Positions 44,700-55,731 of a DNA stretch of 64,000 nt are shown piece by piece. Numbering within the stretch: position 1 is the stretch's first letter; each line of letters opens with the position of its first letter. The notes under the pieces are model-generated. The model was not told the DNA's origin. It saw nothing but the letters and a program-made list of their open reading frames with translations, and ran no database searches. The translations under genes and the position numbers were made by a program. The DNA is from Cephalotus follicularis (taxonomy: Eukaryota; Streptophyta; Magnoliopsida; Oxalidales; Cephalotaceae). The stretch lies in assembly GCA_001972305.1 (NCBI GenBank), contig BDDD01002692.1, positions 10,649-74,648 of the forward strand, given 5' to 3'.

Positions 44700-45625
44700 T
44701 GGCCAATGAAGCAAGGTAAGGACCTTTCTTGTAAGGGCTTATCTTTCGAAGGTTTTGGAAATGTGATGCATGTAAAGCAAGGTGAGGACTTTGCTCGTAA
44801 TGGCTTATGGAATATCTTGTGAGGCAAAGTGAGAACTTTGCCCGTAATGGTTTATGCAATGCCTTGTAGGAATGTAATAACATTTCCTATATGGGCTTAT
44901 GTAACTCCTAGAAGGAATGTGATAACATTTCCTAAAAGAACTTACGTAATGCCTTGTAAGAATGTGAGAACATTTCATGTAAGGGCGTATGTAATGTAAT
45001 ACTTTGTTGGAATACGAGAACATTTACTGTAAGGGCTTATGTAATTATAATGCCTTGTAGGAATGTGAGAACATTTCTTGTGAGGGCTTATGTAATGCCT
45101 TGTAGGAACTTAAGAACCTATTTTGTTAGGGCTTATGTAATTAATGCCTTGTAGGATTATGAGAATATTTCCTATAAGGACTTATGTAATGCCTTGTAAG
45201 AATGTGAGAACTTTTCCTATATGGGCTTATGTAATGCCTTATAGGAAACTTATGCAATGCCTTGTAGGAATGTGAGAATATTTCCTGTAAGGGCTTATAT
45301 AATGCCTTGTAGGAATGTGAGAACATTTCCTGTAAGGACTTATGTAATGCTTTGTAGGAAGGTGAGAGCCTATCTTGTAAGGACTTATGTAATGCCTTGT
45401 AGGAATGTTAGAACATTACCTGTAAGGGCTTATATAATACCTTGCAAGGCAAAGTGTGAAGTTTGCTCAAAAAGGCTTATGTAATTCTTTGTAGGAAGGA
45501 GATAGCCTTGCCTGTAAAGGCTTATGTAATGCCTTGTGAGACAGAGTGAACTTTACTCGTAAAGGTTTACGGAATGCCTTGTGAGACAAAGTGAGAACTT
45601 TGCTTGTAATGGTTTATGTTTTGAC
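44700..45625 (+). repeat. Tandem array of about 20 hairpin-forming 45-bp units
   Basis: A 45-bp unit repeats 19-20 times with drift. Typical halves are CCTTGTAGGAATGT and ACATTTCCTGTAAGG around GAGA, followed by GCTTATGTAAT. The halves pair along almost the whole unit, with two G-U pairs on the plus strand (A-C mismatches on the minus strand). Other units change both arms together: GGCAAAGT with ACTTTGCC near 44823-44842, AAGCAAGGT with ACCTTTCTT near 44709-44730, GCAAGGT with ACTTTGC near 44777-44794. The open frames over the array on both strands result from the period of 15 codons. The array lies roughly 450-1400 bp upstream of the presumed MKK promoter, in opposite orientation to MKK. Confidence 0.85.
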
Positions 45626-46270
45626 GAAGTTATGGATGATTTCATTTTAAGACGAAGAGAGACTTGGAGGTTAACTCTTTGGCATGAGTCCTAGACCAAT
45701 AATGATGGTGTTGCCCTCTGAGATTTAGGACTTCCAATAATTATGCATTGATACAATCGATCCTTTGTTGTGTGAAATTGATTAATTATTAATGATGTTT
45801 CGGGGTAGAATCTGATCGAATAGACCTCAAAAACGGACTCAAAGACGTCAAAATCAGGCTGGTAAGAGTTTTCAAAAAAATTGACAACGTGGTGCAGTCG
45901 TGGCTCGCTAACTTGGTGTGCCACGTGGAAGATGTGTTAGACGGGTATGGAGTGTCACGAAGCCCATGCGTTTCTATCAGTGGGTGTGGCGTGTGAGAGC
46001 TTCTCTGGCCACTAGTTGAGACGAGATCAACAGAGATGGATAGATTGTATGACGGCGGTTCTTCCAGTGGTTATGGCGTTAACTAACGTTGGCTGCAGAT
46101 CGCAAATGGGAAGGTGCTTTGCTTTGGATGAAGCATTGAGTGCATGATGTGTGCACCGGCGTTGTATGATAGTTTTGACTACAACGGAGAACCGATCGGA
46201 GGGTCTTGGTTGTCCCTGAGTTAGTGGCGTGGGCTGATGTGGTCTTGATCGTCGGGATTGAGAAGGGCAT
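45626..46270. other. Segment between hairpin array and gypsy, no gene seen
   Basis: GC-richer DNA that continues beyond the gypsy insertion at 50508. The part before 46270 (CCGATCGGAGG, GTGGCGTGGGCTGATGTGG, TCTTGATCGTCGGGATTGAGAAGG) resembles 50600-50665 (CCAATCGGAGC, GGTGGTGTGGCCCGACTTCAT, TCTTGATCATCAAGATCGAGAAGG), so the segment consists of diverged repeats. No coding domain is recognised. Confidence 0.5.
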
Positions 46271-46507
46271 TGTAAGGACCCAAATTTCCATGTAAGGTAG
46301 TAATTATGGAAAATGTTTGCTTTTGTGTAATTGGCAGATATTTCAAGGGACCCGTAGTTTGACCCTACGCTCGGGGAGTACGGGGGTTCCGCTCCCCGGT
46401 GAGCGGACGGGGGGTCCAGCAGCCCGGACAGCGGGCGGGGGTTAAGGGGGCAGCGCCCCTAGAAGAAATTTTTTTTTTAAGCTAAGAGATGAGAAGGAAA
46501 ACTGTCT

Positions 46508-46841
46508 AAAGCGCCGACAGTTACACTTAAAGCGCCGACGCTTTGGTAGTGATGGTCGACGCTTAGACCCCTTCTATCTGCGTTTTAAACCAGTTCAAAC
46601 AGTCGACGCTTAGGGCTAAAGAGTCGACGCTTTGGGTAACGGTCGACGCTTTAGATGTAAAGGTCGACGCTTTAGGGTCAGGTAGGTCTGTTGAAGTTGA
46701 AATTGACGTTGACGTTGACGTTGACAAAGACTTAAAAGCGGCGACGCTTTGTAAGAAAGCGTCAGCGCTTTAGTCGGGATTGAGGTGAAAAACTCGGGTA
46801 AGACCCTTAACCGCCGACGCTTAGAGAGAAACCGTAGACGC
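46508..46841. repeat. AAGCGTCGACGCTT-type cluster ending 12 bp before the TATA box
   Basis: About twelve variants: AAAGCGCCGACGCTTTGG, GGTCGACGCTTAG, CAGTCGACGCTTAG, GAGTCGACGCTTTGG, AAGCGGCGACGCTTT, AAAGCGTCAGCGCTTT, CGTAGACGCTTTG. Also a small GTTGAC tandem near 46705-46722. The last variant ends almost at the TATA box, which suggests a promoter-proximal function. Confidence 0.85.
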
Positions 46842-46852
46842 TTTGATATTTT

Positions 46853-46862
46853 CTATAAATAG
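46853..46862 (+). promoter_or_regulatory. TATA box of the gypsy LTR
   Basis: CTATAAATAG, the best TATA match in this LTR. Its distance from the GA-rich tract is typical of a transcription start region about 30 bp downstream. Confidence 0.7.
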
Positions 46863-47179
46863 CAGTGTTCAGTAGAAGAAAAATTTGAAGAAAAATTTGG
46901 GAGAAAGAAGAGAGAAAGAGAAAGGAAAGAAGGAAGAGAGAAAGAGAAAGAAGAAAAGGAAAAGAGAAAAAGAGAAAAAAGAGAAGGAAGAGAGAAAGAG
47001 AGAAAGAAGGAAATAGGAGAAAAGAGAATTTTGTTGGGATTTTAGCATAATAATTCCTTCAGTGTGGAGAAAATAGAGAAGGAGATAAAGCAAAGTAAGG
47101 ATTCCTATTCTTTTTCTAAGAATACTTTATGTTAGGAATTTCTACTCATTCTTTTAAAGTATTTAATTCAGCTCAATTT

Positions 47180-47352
47180 AATTTAACTTTCCCATCGATA
47201 TGATCGGTATATCCGTCTGACCGAGTGGAGGAAGTTAATTTTTAATTTGATATTTTAATTAAGCAGTTTTATGCTCGTTGCAACTGTTTATTTTATTAAC
47301 TTTCACATCGATATGATCGGTATATCCGTCTGACCGAGTGGAGGAAGTTAAT
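47180..47352 (+). repeat. Duplicated stem-loop in the transcribed part of the gypsy LTR
   Basis: Near-identical 55-bp segments at about 47184-47239 and 47297-47352 each start TTAACTTTC and end GGAAGTTAA, which pair. Each contains ATCGATATGATCGGTATATC and GTCTGACCGAGTGGA between. The spacers also repeat (TTAATTAAGCA...TTATGCTC). The segments lie downstream of the TATA box, hence in the RNA leader or trailer. Confidence 0.8.
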
Positions 47353-48554
47353 TTGTATTTAATATTTCAATTAAGCAATTTTTATGCTCAATATTTAAAT
47401 AACTTATTTATATATATCTTTTATAATTATTACGTTCCTGTATTTTAAATTTCTGCCAATATTCGTGGCAAAATGTCTATAATAATTTTATGAAAATTCT
47501 TAAATTCTGTGTTGAATTGCTGCCAATTTCTTTACGAAATTCTATACTACTATTTTAAAATATTTCCGTTTGAAATATAAACTCTAGAAAATGTTTTACA
47601 AAATTATTTATGGATGCTTTGAGCTGATCACTCGAAGTATCAAGAAATGATTATTTTTACAAATGAGAAAATGCAACATACTGAGATGAATAACGACTGG
47701 ATTGCGATCCAGGGCGGATTAATCTAGTAAAAGATTAATGTGATTAATATGAGCGGAGAGTGCTCTCGGGCTTGCAATGCTTAGTAATGATAGTAATCGG
47801 GGAGTGCACAATGACCCGGTGAAGCAAAGGTTCAAAAGGGTTATTTACGTTTTTACAACCCCTAAGTATTTATAAAATATTCTGATTCATGAGATATGAT
47901 CAGAAAAGAAATGAATGAATGTGAAATGTTTTCGTTTTATAAAGATACCAGAAAATGAATTTCAACAATGTTTTATTACGATAATTCTTACTGAGCTATT
48001 TTGGTGCTCACTCCTTTCAATGTTTTTTTTTGTTTTCAACTAAAATTTTTCCAGGAAAAGATTGAACGAGGAAAGTCGAGCTTTGGCAGGAGCTCATAAG
48101 TGATATTTCGGAAGGAAATTATTTTACGAATTATGTTACGAAGATAGTTTGTGTAATAGTTTATGACATTATAAACTAATATTTTTCCGCTGTATTGTGT
48201 CCTTTGATAGATCCTGTGAAGATGTAAGATGTTGACTATAATTATTATAATGATTTAAATAAGAGTATAAAATTTTAAGGTTTAGTATATCAAGTTATTT
48301 ATAGATAATAGCAATTAAGTAAGATTGTTAAAAGATTAGATGTTTCACCCCCACGTAACGCACCGAATCCTCGAAGTTCGCTTTGAGCATAAAGTGGACT
48401 CGGATCTGGGGCGTTACAAGATTGGTATCAGAGAGATTTTATCAAAGGAGTTTTATATTTAAGAAAATGAGGAGTTCATAATTTAGAAACTATCAGAGAG
48501 TTTATTGAAATATTTGAGGATATAAATCGTGGATTTGCTAACCTGATTTTTTAG

Positions 48555-49292
48555 ATGTCAATGACAAGTGATAGTACGCAATCTTCTCGTTGCGGAACAT
48601 CCGAACCGGTAAAATGGCAAGTACAAGTCTTGATGGCTAAAAACAAAGAGTTGAAGGAAGAAAAAGAAGCTTTGAGACAAATGATAAGGAAATATTCATG
48701 GACAAATATTTCCCGCAAACAATGAAGGATAAAATGGAGGAAGACTTCCTTCATCTGGAGCAAGGCGAATCAGAAACCATAGCCCAGTACGAGGCAAACT
48801 TTGCGAGATTATCTCGATATGCAACTCATATGGTAGCAACTGAAGAGAGAAGGGAAAATCAGTTTTGCCAGGGTCTAAAGCCTCACATTCGAAGGCTATT
48901 GATAGCACAAAACTTGCAAGTTTACGAAGCAGTCTTGAGGAGTGCGTTAAGGATAGAAATGGACAGTCAAAAATATCAACAAAAACGGACAGAGCAACAT
49001 CAAGGAAAGAGGAAGGCTGGAGAATCATCTGGTAATAGTAACAAGAAAGGAAGGTCTGATGGGGGAAGAGACCGTAAACCCTGCCAGCAGTGTGGAAAGA
49101 TCCATCGTGGGGAATGCCTATTTGGAAAGGGAGTTTGTTATAAATGCGGAAAGCAAGGACATCGAATCTGGGAATGTCGGCAAGGACAGAATCAGACTCA
49201 ATAAGTAATCAAATGTTATAATTGTGGTCAGGAAGGGCACATGTCTAACAAATGCACCCAACCAAGGATGGGAGGGCAAGGAGGAAGCGGAG
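48555..49292 (+). pseudogene. Gypsy gag with internal deletion
   Basis: From ATG 48555 an N-terminal segment runs to about 48690, where an apparent deletion joins it to the second half of the capsid domain (MDKYFPQTMKDKMEEDFLHLEQGE, TIAQYEANFARLSRYA; frame from 48698). A basic Lys/Gly region follows, then a knuckle-like CQQCGKIHRGEC and two CCHC knuckles: CYKCGKQGHRIWEC and, after an in-frame TAA at 49202, CYNCGQEGHMSNKC. The deletion and stop mean it cannot make normal Gag. Confidence 0.85.
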
Positions 49293-50356
49293 CCCAGCAG
49301 CAGAGAGCGCCAGCCAGAACATATGCTATGATGGCTGATGAGACAGAAAATCCCAACGATGTGGTGACAGGTACCTTTCCCGTATGCTCTAAAACTGCTC
49401 ATATATTGTTCGATACGGGAGCGACACATTCGTTTGTGTCTTTATCATTTGCGCGATATTTAAGTATCCCATCACAAGATCTGCAAGTAGGTTTAGCTGT
49501 CGAAACACCAAGTGGTAATACTTTGGTGGCTGACAGAGTATATAAGTCTTGTGACCTTATATTATGTGATAGGAAGATGCTAGTAGACTTAGTACCTCTA
49601 GCAATCCTAAAGTTTGATGTCATACTAGGCATGGATTGGCTTTCAGCGAATCATGCTAGTGTTGACTGTTTTAAGAAGGAAGTTAGGTTTGCTATACCGG
49701 AACAACTTGAGTTTGTTTTCCGAAGCATGGGAGTCAGTGGATCCTTAAAGATAATATCGACGATGCAAGATAAACAAATAATGGAAAAAGAATGAGAAGG
49801 CTATCTTGCCTATGTGATGGATAAAAAAAAAGACAAGATGATGATAGAGGAGTTACATGTTGTTAAAGAGTTCACCAATGTTTTTCATGAAGATTTACCA
49901 GGAATGCCACCGGATCGAGAAGTGAAGTTTACTATAGATGTGGTACCGGGAACAGCTCCTATTTCAAAGAGCCCTTATCGAATGGCACAAGCTGAGCTGA
50001 AAGAGTTGAAGGATCAATTACAAGAGCTTTTGGATAAAGGGTTTATCCGACCGAGAGTATCACCATGGGGTGCACCGGTATTATTAGTAAAGAAGAAAGA
50101 TGGGACAATGAGACTCTGCATAGACTAAAAAGAGTTGAATCAAGTCACCATTAAGAACAAGTACCCACTACCAAGGATTGATGACTTGTTTGACCAGCTC
50201 AAGAATGCTCGATACTTCTCGAAGATTGATCTTCGATCGGGCTACCATCAAGTGAAAGTCAAGAAAGAGGATATACCGAAAACTACTTTTCGGACAAGAT
50301 ATGGACATTACGAGTTTTTGGTAATGTCATTTGGATTGACAAATGCTCTAAGAGTA
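49241..50356 (+). pseudogene. Gypsy protease and partial reverse transcriptase
   Basis: The protease region has ILFDTGATHSFVS and VILGMDWLSANHA. After a TGA at 49793 the reverse transcriptase begins with [21 protein letters not shown] and [19 protein letters not shown] at 50126 replaces the Tyr of the CIDYKELN motif. It then continues with [21 protein letters not shown] and [14 protein letters not shown] and ends abruptly after MSFGLTNA, before the YxDD active site. RNase H and integrase are deleted. Relatives are chromovirus-type gypsy elements. Confidence 0.9.
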
Positions 50357-50507
50357 TAAAATTTTAAGGTTTAGTATATCAAGTTATTTATAGATAATAG
50401 CAATTAAGTAAGATTGTTAAAAGATTAGATGTTTCACCCCCACGTAACGCACCGAATCCTCGAAGTTCGCTTTGAGCATAAAGTGGACTCGGATCTGGGG
50501 CGTTACA
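50349..50507 (+). repeat. 3' LTR remnant (last 158 bp)
   Basis: Identical by eye to 48260-48418, from AAGAGTATAAAA to GGGGCGTTACA. The joint with pol falls at a short shared stretch, as expected for illegitimate recombination. Confidence 0.9.
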
Positions 50508-51190
50508 GGCATGGGTCGTTCGAGTCTTCCTGGAGTTTTTTTTTGCTATTCCAGTGGTGTATGACGTCGAAGATGGTGGGAATGGACCAATCGGAGCACG
50601 ACGAGCCTCTTATAGGTGGTGGTGTGGCCCGACTTCATCTTGATCATCAAGATCGAGAAGGAGAGAGCCTGTTTTGGTCTTTCCAATGGTGTATTCCACA
50701 GTTTCTGGTGTTGGGAGCAGCGTCAGTTGACTGGTCGGTGAACGATAAGTCTGATGGTGGTGATCTCGCCATCGTTGTTTCATTGGAGGTGGCAGATCGG
50801 AGAGGCAGCGAGTTATGGTTGTTTGATGTAGTTGGTTGGGGTGGAGCTAAGCTGTAAGGTTGAGCCGGATTGATTGTGAGAGTAACCAGACTTGTGATTG
50901 TTCTCTTTGTCCAATGGTTTGAGAAAGTGTAACACACGAAATGACCCATACTTGTTTCAGCATATATTACATCATATTATCATGACATATAGATATTATG
51001 GTGATGATTGTGCATGAGATTATGACATATTGAGGTATTTAATATCCATATGGATTGATGAGTGTTATATGAAATGTTTTATGGTGATTGGGGCAGTAAT
51101 TGCCTATATTTGTGCATATATCTGTATATGCATGCTCATGAGATATTGTTATATGTGCATACATGAGGGATAACATGGGGTAGTTGGTTG
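50508..51190. other. Continuation of the segment interrupted by the gypsy; no gene seen
   Basis: 50508-50935 continues the repeats before 46270, with two roughly 150-bp diverged units (around TTCCAGTGGTGTATGACG and TTCCAATGGTGTATTCC). A 142-codon plus-strand frame from 50429 begins inside the LTR and has no domain. 50936-51190 is AT-rich. Confidence 0.5.
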
Positions 51191-52966
51191 TGTTGGAACC
51201 TTATGGCGTTTACACATTATGTAAAAGGAAATCTAGAGGCATGCATCTTAATACAAAACCGTCATCATCTAATGATCAACAAGCCATAAAGTTCAATCCA
51301 GGATCTTTGAGCATATATGTATACAGTCAGAAAAATATATATAATTAACAAGAAAGAGCATGCGGAATTAACTCATATAGTTGGAACGGCTCCTTCCTTC
51401 TTCCTTTCTGTCTTCTTGCTTTCAAAAACACAGCTTCCTTGGTTGATAGTATGGCACGGCTGGTTCTAGCCTCCAAGTGTAGAAGGCCTCCAAGATATCC
51501 ACACCAAGCTTCAATTTCCAACACCCAGTTTCTCAAACCTTCAACTTTTGATTGTGTTCTTAAGAGAGAGAAGAGAGAAGACGGCTGGATTAGGAGAGTT
51601 CGAGAGAAAAACGTGTTTTTCAGTTTTTAGGCTAGTAAAAAAGTGTTGAACACTTAATTCTCAATCTCCTGTTATCTCATAATCCTTTTATGTATAAACT
51701 TTCCTTATACAACCAGCTCTCTTCCTTAAAAGGACTTCCTTTCCTTTTAGACTTCTAATTTACCTTAATCTCATTAAGGACTTTTAATCTCATTAAATGT
51801 AATTAGAAAATAATTATCCTAATTATTTTTCTCTCATAATGTGTTGATGATCCTATGGGTTCACCATTACGTTGGCCGTAGAATTAAATTGTGACACTCA
51901 CGATTATTCGATTAAGTATTTATTATCACATAAAAAGAAAATACCTTTTCGGATTTTTTGAATTAAAACTTTTTTAATTCTTTTCTTCCAAGATTAATTA
52001 TCAATTTAATCTCGGGCATCCTACAAGTCGACATCAACATCTAGCAATGCATAACGACCTCCAGGTAATATGAATTATCTGCGAACCACGATTTACAGGT
52101 ACATGCGCGTATAGTCCCTCTATTGACAATGCTCTGATTAAATCTAGGGTACAGATTATGTCAGACCCTAATAATTTAATCTTTAGCCATGCGACTATCT
52201 TTCGTCATCCTTGAACAATATTAGAGGTGCCCCTCTAATATTCCACCAATGATAACACACACTTGATATCGTGGCTAGCCTGGCTAGGCACTAAATTGCT
52301 AACGAAAATCATACTGAGCATAATCTTCCTTTACTAGAAGCAATGGATTCATTATTGCACATTCACATGTCTTCATACATAAGCGTATCATGTTCAACTA
52401 ATGCCTATATACGTTTCATTGAATATGTATTTAAGCATCATCAAAACACAGCACCCTATGCATAAGACATCTAGTGACGGCTCTTGTCCAAGGATCACTT
52501 ATACTGATGTAAAACTAGAATTCTGTCTGACATACAAGTAAAACTCCATACAGATATTCTATCAACAGTCACATTCAGTGAACTCATTAATTAATTAACG
52601 AGCACCCATATAGTTGTCATAGCATCATACATGCGAGTGAGTGTGAGATCAGTCACCATATGCTTACCGATCATATAGTACATGTTGGTTTATCCTGATT
52701 GATCATGCCCTGAGTGTCAATCCTATAACCAGGAAGATTCAAAATAAAGTATGCCGAGATTCCAACTCTCACATCATGATCTGATCATGAACTTTGTTCT
52801 CTAACTTTATTCCAGGACATTCATTTATTGTTAATCAGATATGTATTAAAATAATGAACTCATAGCCAATGATAAAACATAAACATTTTTATTGAATATA
52901 AATATTTATTTACAAGATAGAGTAAATACAAGCTCGGCCTTGGCCTGCAGGACTTTATCTCTAACA
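51191..52966 (-). repeat. 3' LTR, copia family B (1.78 kb)
   Basis: Runs from TGTTGGAACCTTATGGCG to TATCTCTAACA and is followed by ATCTCCCACTA, the complement of the purine tract TAGTGGGAGAT. It shares the order of motifs with family A LTRs but is clearly distinct in sequence, especially at the inner end. Confidence 0.9.
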
Positions 52967-55731
52967 ATCTCCCACTAATGACTAATGCCAGTTGCCGTAG
53001 CGTCTCACGCCCATAGCATCAAGGTGTCGGTCAAAGACTGCCTTTGGTAATGCTTTAGTAAGCGGTTCTGCAGTGTTATCTTCCCCTGGCACTCGCTCCA
53101 CTTTTATATCTCCATGATCAATGATCTCACGTATAAGGTGGAAACGCATGAGAATGTGTTTAGATTTTGAGTGTGATCTTGGCTCCTTGGATTACGCTAT
53201 CGCTCCATTGTTATCACAGTATAAAGATACCGGATCATCAATGTCAGGAACTACACGCAAATCTTTGATGAACTTCTTCATCCATACACCTTCCTTGGTA
53301 GCTTCTGATTCTACAATGTATTCAGCTTCTGTGACTAAATCTGTAGTGGTAGGCTGTTTCGAACTCTTCCAGCTCACTACACCACCATTCAAGGTGAATA
53401 CAAACCTCGATGTTGACTTTGAATCATCCACATCTGTTTGAAAATTTGAGTTAGTATAACCCTCAATCTTCAGACCTTTTCCTCTATATATTAGGAATAA
53501 ATCCTTAGTGATATCCTTGACAACTTTCCAGTGTTGCTCACCTGGATCTGACTGATATCTGCTTGTAACACTTACAACATAGGCGATATCTGGTCTGGTG
53601 CAAAGCATAGCATACATGATGCTTCCAATTGCCGAAGCATAAGGAATATGCATAATCCTTTGTCTTTCTTCAGGTATCTTGGGAGACATCTACTTAGAAA
53701 GTGAAATCCCATGACAAAGAGATAGGTAACCTCTCTTAGAATTTTCCATGCTGAAACGCTTAAGCACTATGACAATATACAAAGACTGGGATAATCCTAT
53801 CATCCTTTTTGATCTATCCCGATAGACCTTTATACCTAGGATATAGGAAGTTTCTCCCAAGTCTTTCATGGAGAAAACTGTGGATAACTAGGCCTTTACG
53901 TTGGACAACATGATCACATCATTTCTGATAAGGAGTATGTCGTCAACGTACAGGACAACAAAAGTCACTGAGCTCCCACTAAGCTTTTTGTATACACATG
54001 GTTCATCTTGATTCTTTATGAAACCAAACTATTTGATTGTTTCATCAAATTGGATGTTCCAACTTCTCGAAGCTTGCTTTAGTCCATAAATAAACTTTTG
54101 AAGCTTGCACACTTTTTGGTCCTTACCAGCGGATATGAAACCCTCAGGTTGGGTCATATATATGTCTTCATCAATGTTTCCATTAAGGAAGGCAATTTTC
54201 ACATCCATTTGCCATATCTCATAGTCAAAATGTGCAGCTATAGCAAGTAAAATCCGAATGGATTTAAGCATGGCTACTGGGGAGAAAGTTTCCTCATAAT
54301 CAATCCCTTCCCGTTGATTGTAGCCTTTGGCTATGAGCCTAGCTTTAAAGGTCTTCACCTTTCCATCGTCTCCAAGCTTTCTTTTGAAAATTCATTTGCA
54401 ACCTAAAGGTTTAACTCCTTCGGTTGCATCCACTAGATTCCAAACTTGATTGGAGTACATGGATTCCATTTCAGAATTCATGGCTTTAAGCCACTTCTCC
54501 GAGTCCATATCTGATATGGCCTCTTTGTAGCTAACCGGATCATCATTCATGAGGTTTACCTCTTGGGTTGCTTCAATGAGAAAACTACCATAGTATCTCT
54601 TAGGTTCCCTAGATAATCGGATAGTTCTACGCATAGGTTGTATGTTTGTGGTTGTTGATTTTTTAGGCTCATCAATTTGAACAGGAGTGCATAGGCCCTC
54701 AACTTGTGGTGTTATGGATTGCTCATCCAACTCTATCATACTCCTACTACTGTCTTCCAACAGGAAGTCCTTCTCAAGAAAAGTAGTTTGCCTGGCCACA
54801 AACACTTTGTTGTCAAGTGGGTAATAGAAATAATATCCTCTTGTTTCTTTAGGATATCCCACAAGTTTACATTTTATGGACCTAGAGTCCAATTTATCTG
54901 CTGCTGGCTACTTAACATATGTAGAGCAGCCCCATATTCTCAGATAACTAAGATTGAGTTTCTTCCCATTCCATATCTCATATGGAGTCTTGGGAGCAGA
55001 TTTTGTTGGAGTTCTGTTTAATATGAGAACAATAGTCTCTAAGGCATAATCCCAGAAAGACAGTGAAAGTTGAGCATCACTCATCATGCTCCGCACCATG
55101 TCAAGTAAGATACGATTTCTCCTTTCAGACACACCATTATGTTATGGTGTTCTAGGAGGCGTCCACTGAGAGATAATCCCATTATCTCTGAGATAAGTTA
55201 AAAACTCAGTAGAGAGATACTCTCCACCTCAATCTGATGGAAAAGTTTTCAGACTTTTTCCAGTCTGTTTTTCTAAATCTTGTTTGAATTCTTTAAATTT
55301 ATCAAAGGCTTCAGATTTGTACTGCATCAGGTATAAATAACCAAACCGTGAATGATTATCGGTAAATGTTATAAAGTAGGAATATCCACCTTTGGCATCC
55401 TCTGTCATTGGTCCACACACATCAGTGTGCACTAGACCTAACATTTCTGGGGACTTTTCCCATTTCCCTATGAAGGGAGATTTGGTCATTTTTCCTTTGA
55501 GACAAGGTTCACAAGTTGGAAATGGTTGATACTCTAAAGGATCAAAGTATCCATCCGAAATTAATCGGCGCACTCTTTTCTCACAAATATGACCAAGTCT
55601 ACAGTGCCATAGTGAGATTGATTACTTTCATCTCTCTTTCTTTTATTGTCTTTTTACATATTGAAAACAACCTCATGTTTACTCAATATATATAATCTAT
55701 CATGAAGGAAACATTTTGCATATATCACATC
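52967..55731 (-). pseudogene. Copia pol (integrase, RT, RNase H), degraded
   Basis: Minus-strand order: GAG-pre-integrase end (55731-55600); integrase Zn-finger end CEPCLKGK and VHTDVCGPM (55573-55229); a second integrase stretch with SERRNRILLDMVRSMM (55132-54908); the linker with the VGYPKETRGYYFY motif (54892-54392); reverse transcriptase with KARLIAKGYNQREGIDYEETFSPVA and AFLNGNIDEDIYM (54358-54029); a YVDD-region segment near 53940; RT end and RNase H (53689-53000) with YAMLCTRPDIAY and YCDNNGAIA. Stops or frameshifts separate all blocks. It is closely related to the pol at 5286-7344 and supplies the parts deleted there. Confidence 0.9.

Larger units (their letters stand above)
46271..48418 (+). 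repeat. Gypsy 5' LTR (2.15 kb)
   Basis: U3 includes the GTCGAC-type cluster at 46508-46841, a TATA box CTATAAATAG at 46853-46862, then a 150-bp purine-rich GA tract (46875-47030) and a duplicated stem-loop (47180-47352). It ends next to a Met-tRNA primer site. Short ORFs are not protein-like. Confidence 0.9.
46266..50512 (+). mobile_element. Young, internally deleted Ty3/gypsy with GGCAT target duplication
   Basis: LTR ends TGTAAGGACCC (46271) and GGGCGTTACA (50507) are flanked by GGCAT at 46266-46270 and 50508-50512. It has a complete 5' LTR, primer site (TTGGTATCAGAG at 48422-48433), gag, protease and half of reverse transcriptase. Pol then breaks off at the FGLTNA motif and joins the last 158 bp of the 3' LTR. 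Those 158 bp look identical to 48261-48418, so the insertion is recent while the internal deletion is even later. Confidence 0.9.
51191..55731 (-). mobile_element. Truncated copia family B element
   Basis: A complete 3' LTR (51191-52966), polypurine tract, and pol from RNase H back to the start of the integrase region, all minus strand. It is interrupted at 55732 by the LTR of a chromodomain gypsy; gag, leader and 5' LTR would lie beyond that element, outside the window. It supplies the reference LTR for recognising B pieces at 9121, 14745 and 15867. Confidence 0.85.

Noticed and set aside
44642-45484. Tyr/His/Ser-rich repeat ORFs on the minus strand and Val/Arg-rich ones on the plus strand
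   Set aside because: Both strands are open for the same reason (45-bp period). Conservation is in base pairing of arms, not in codons.
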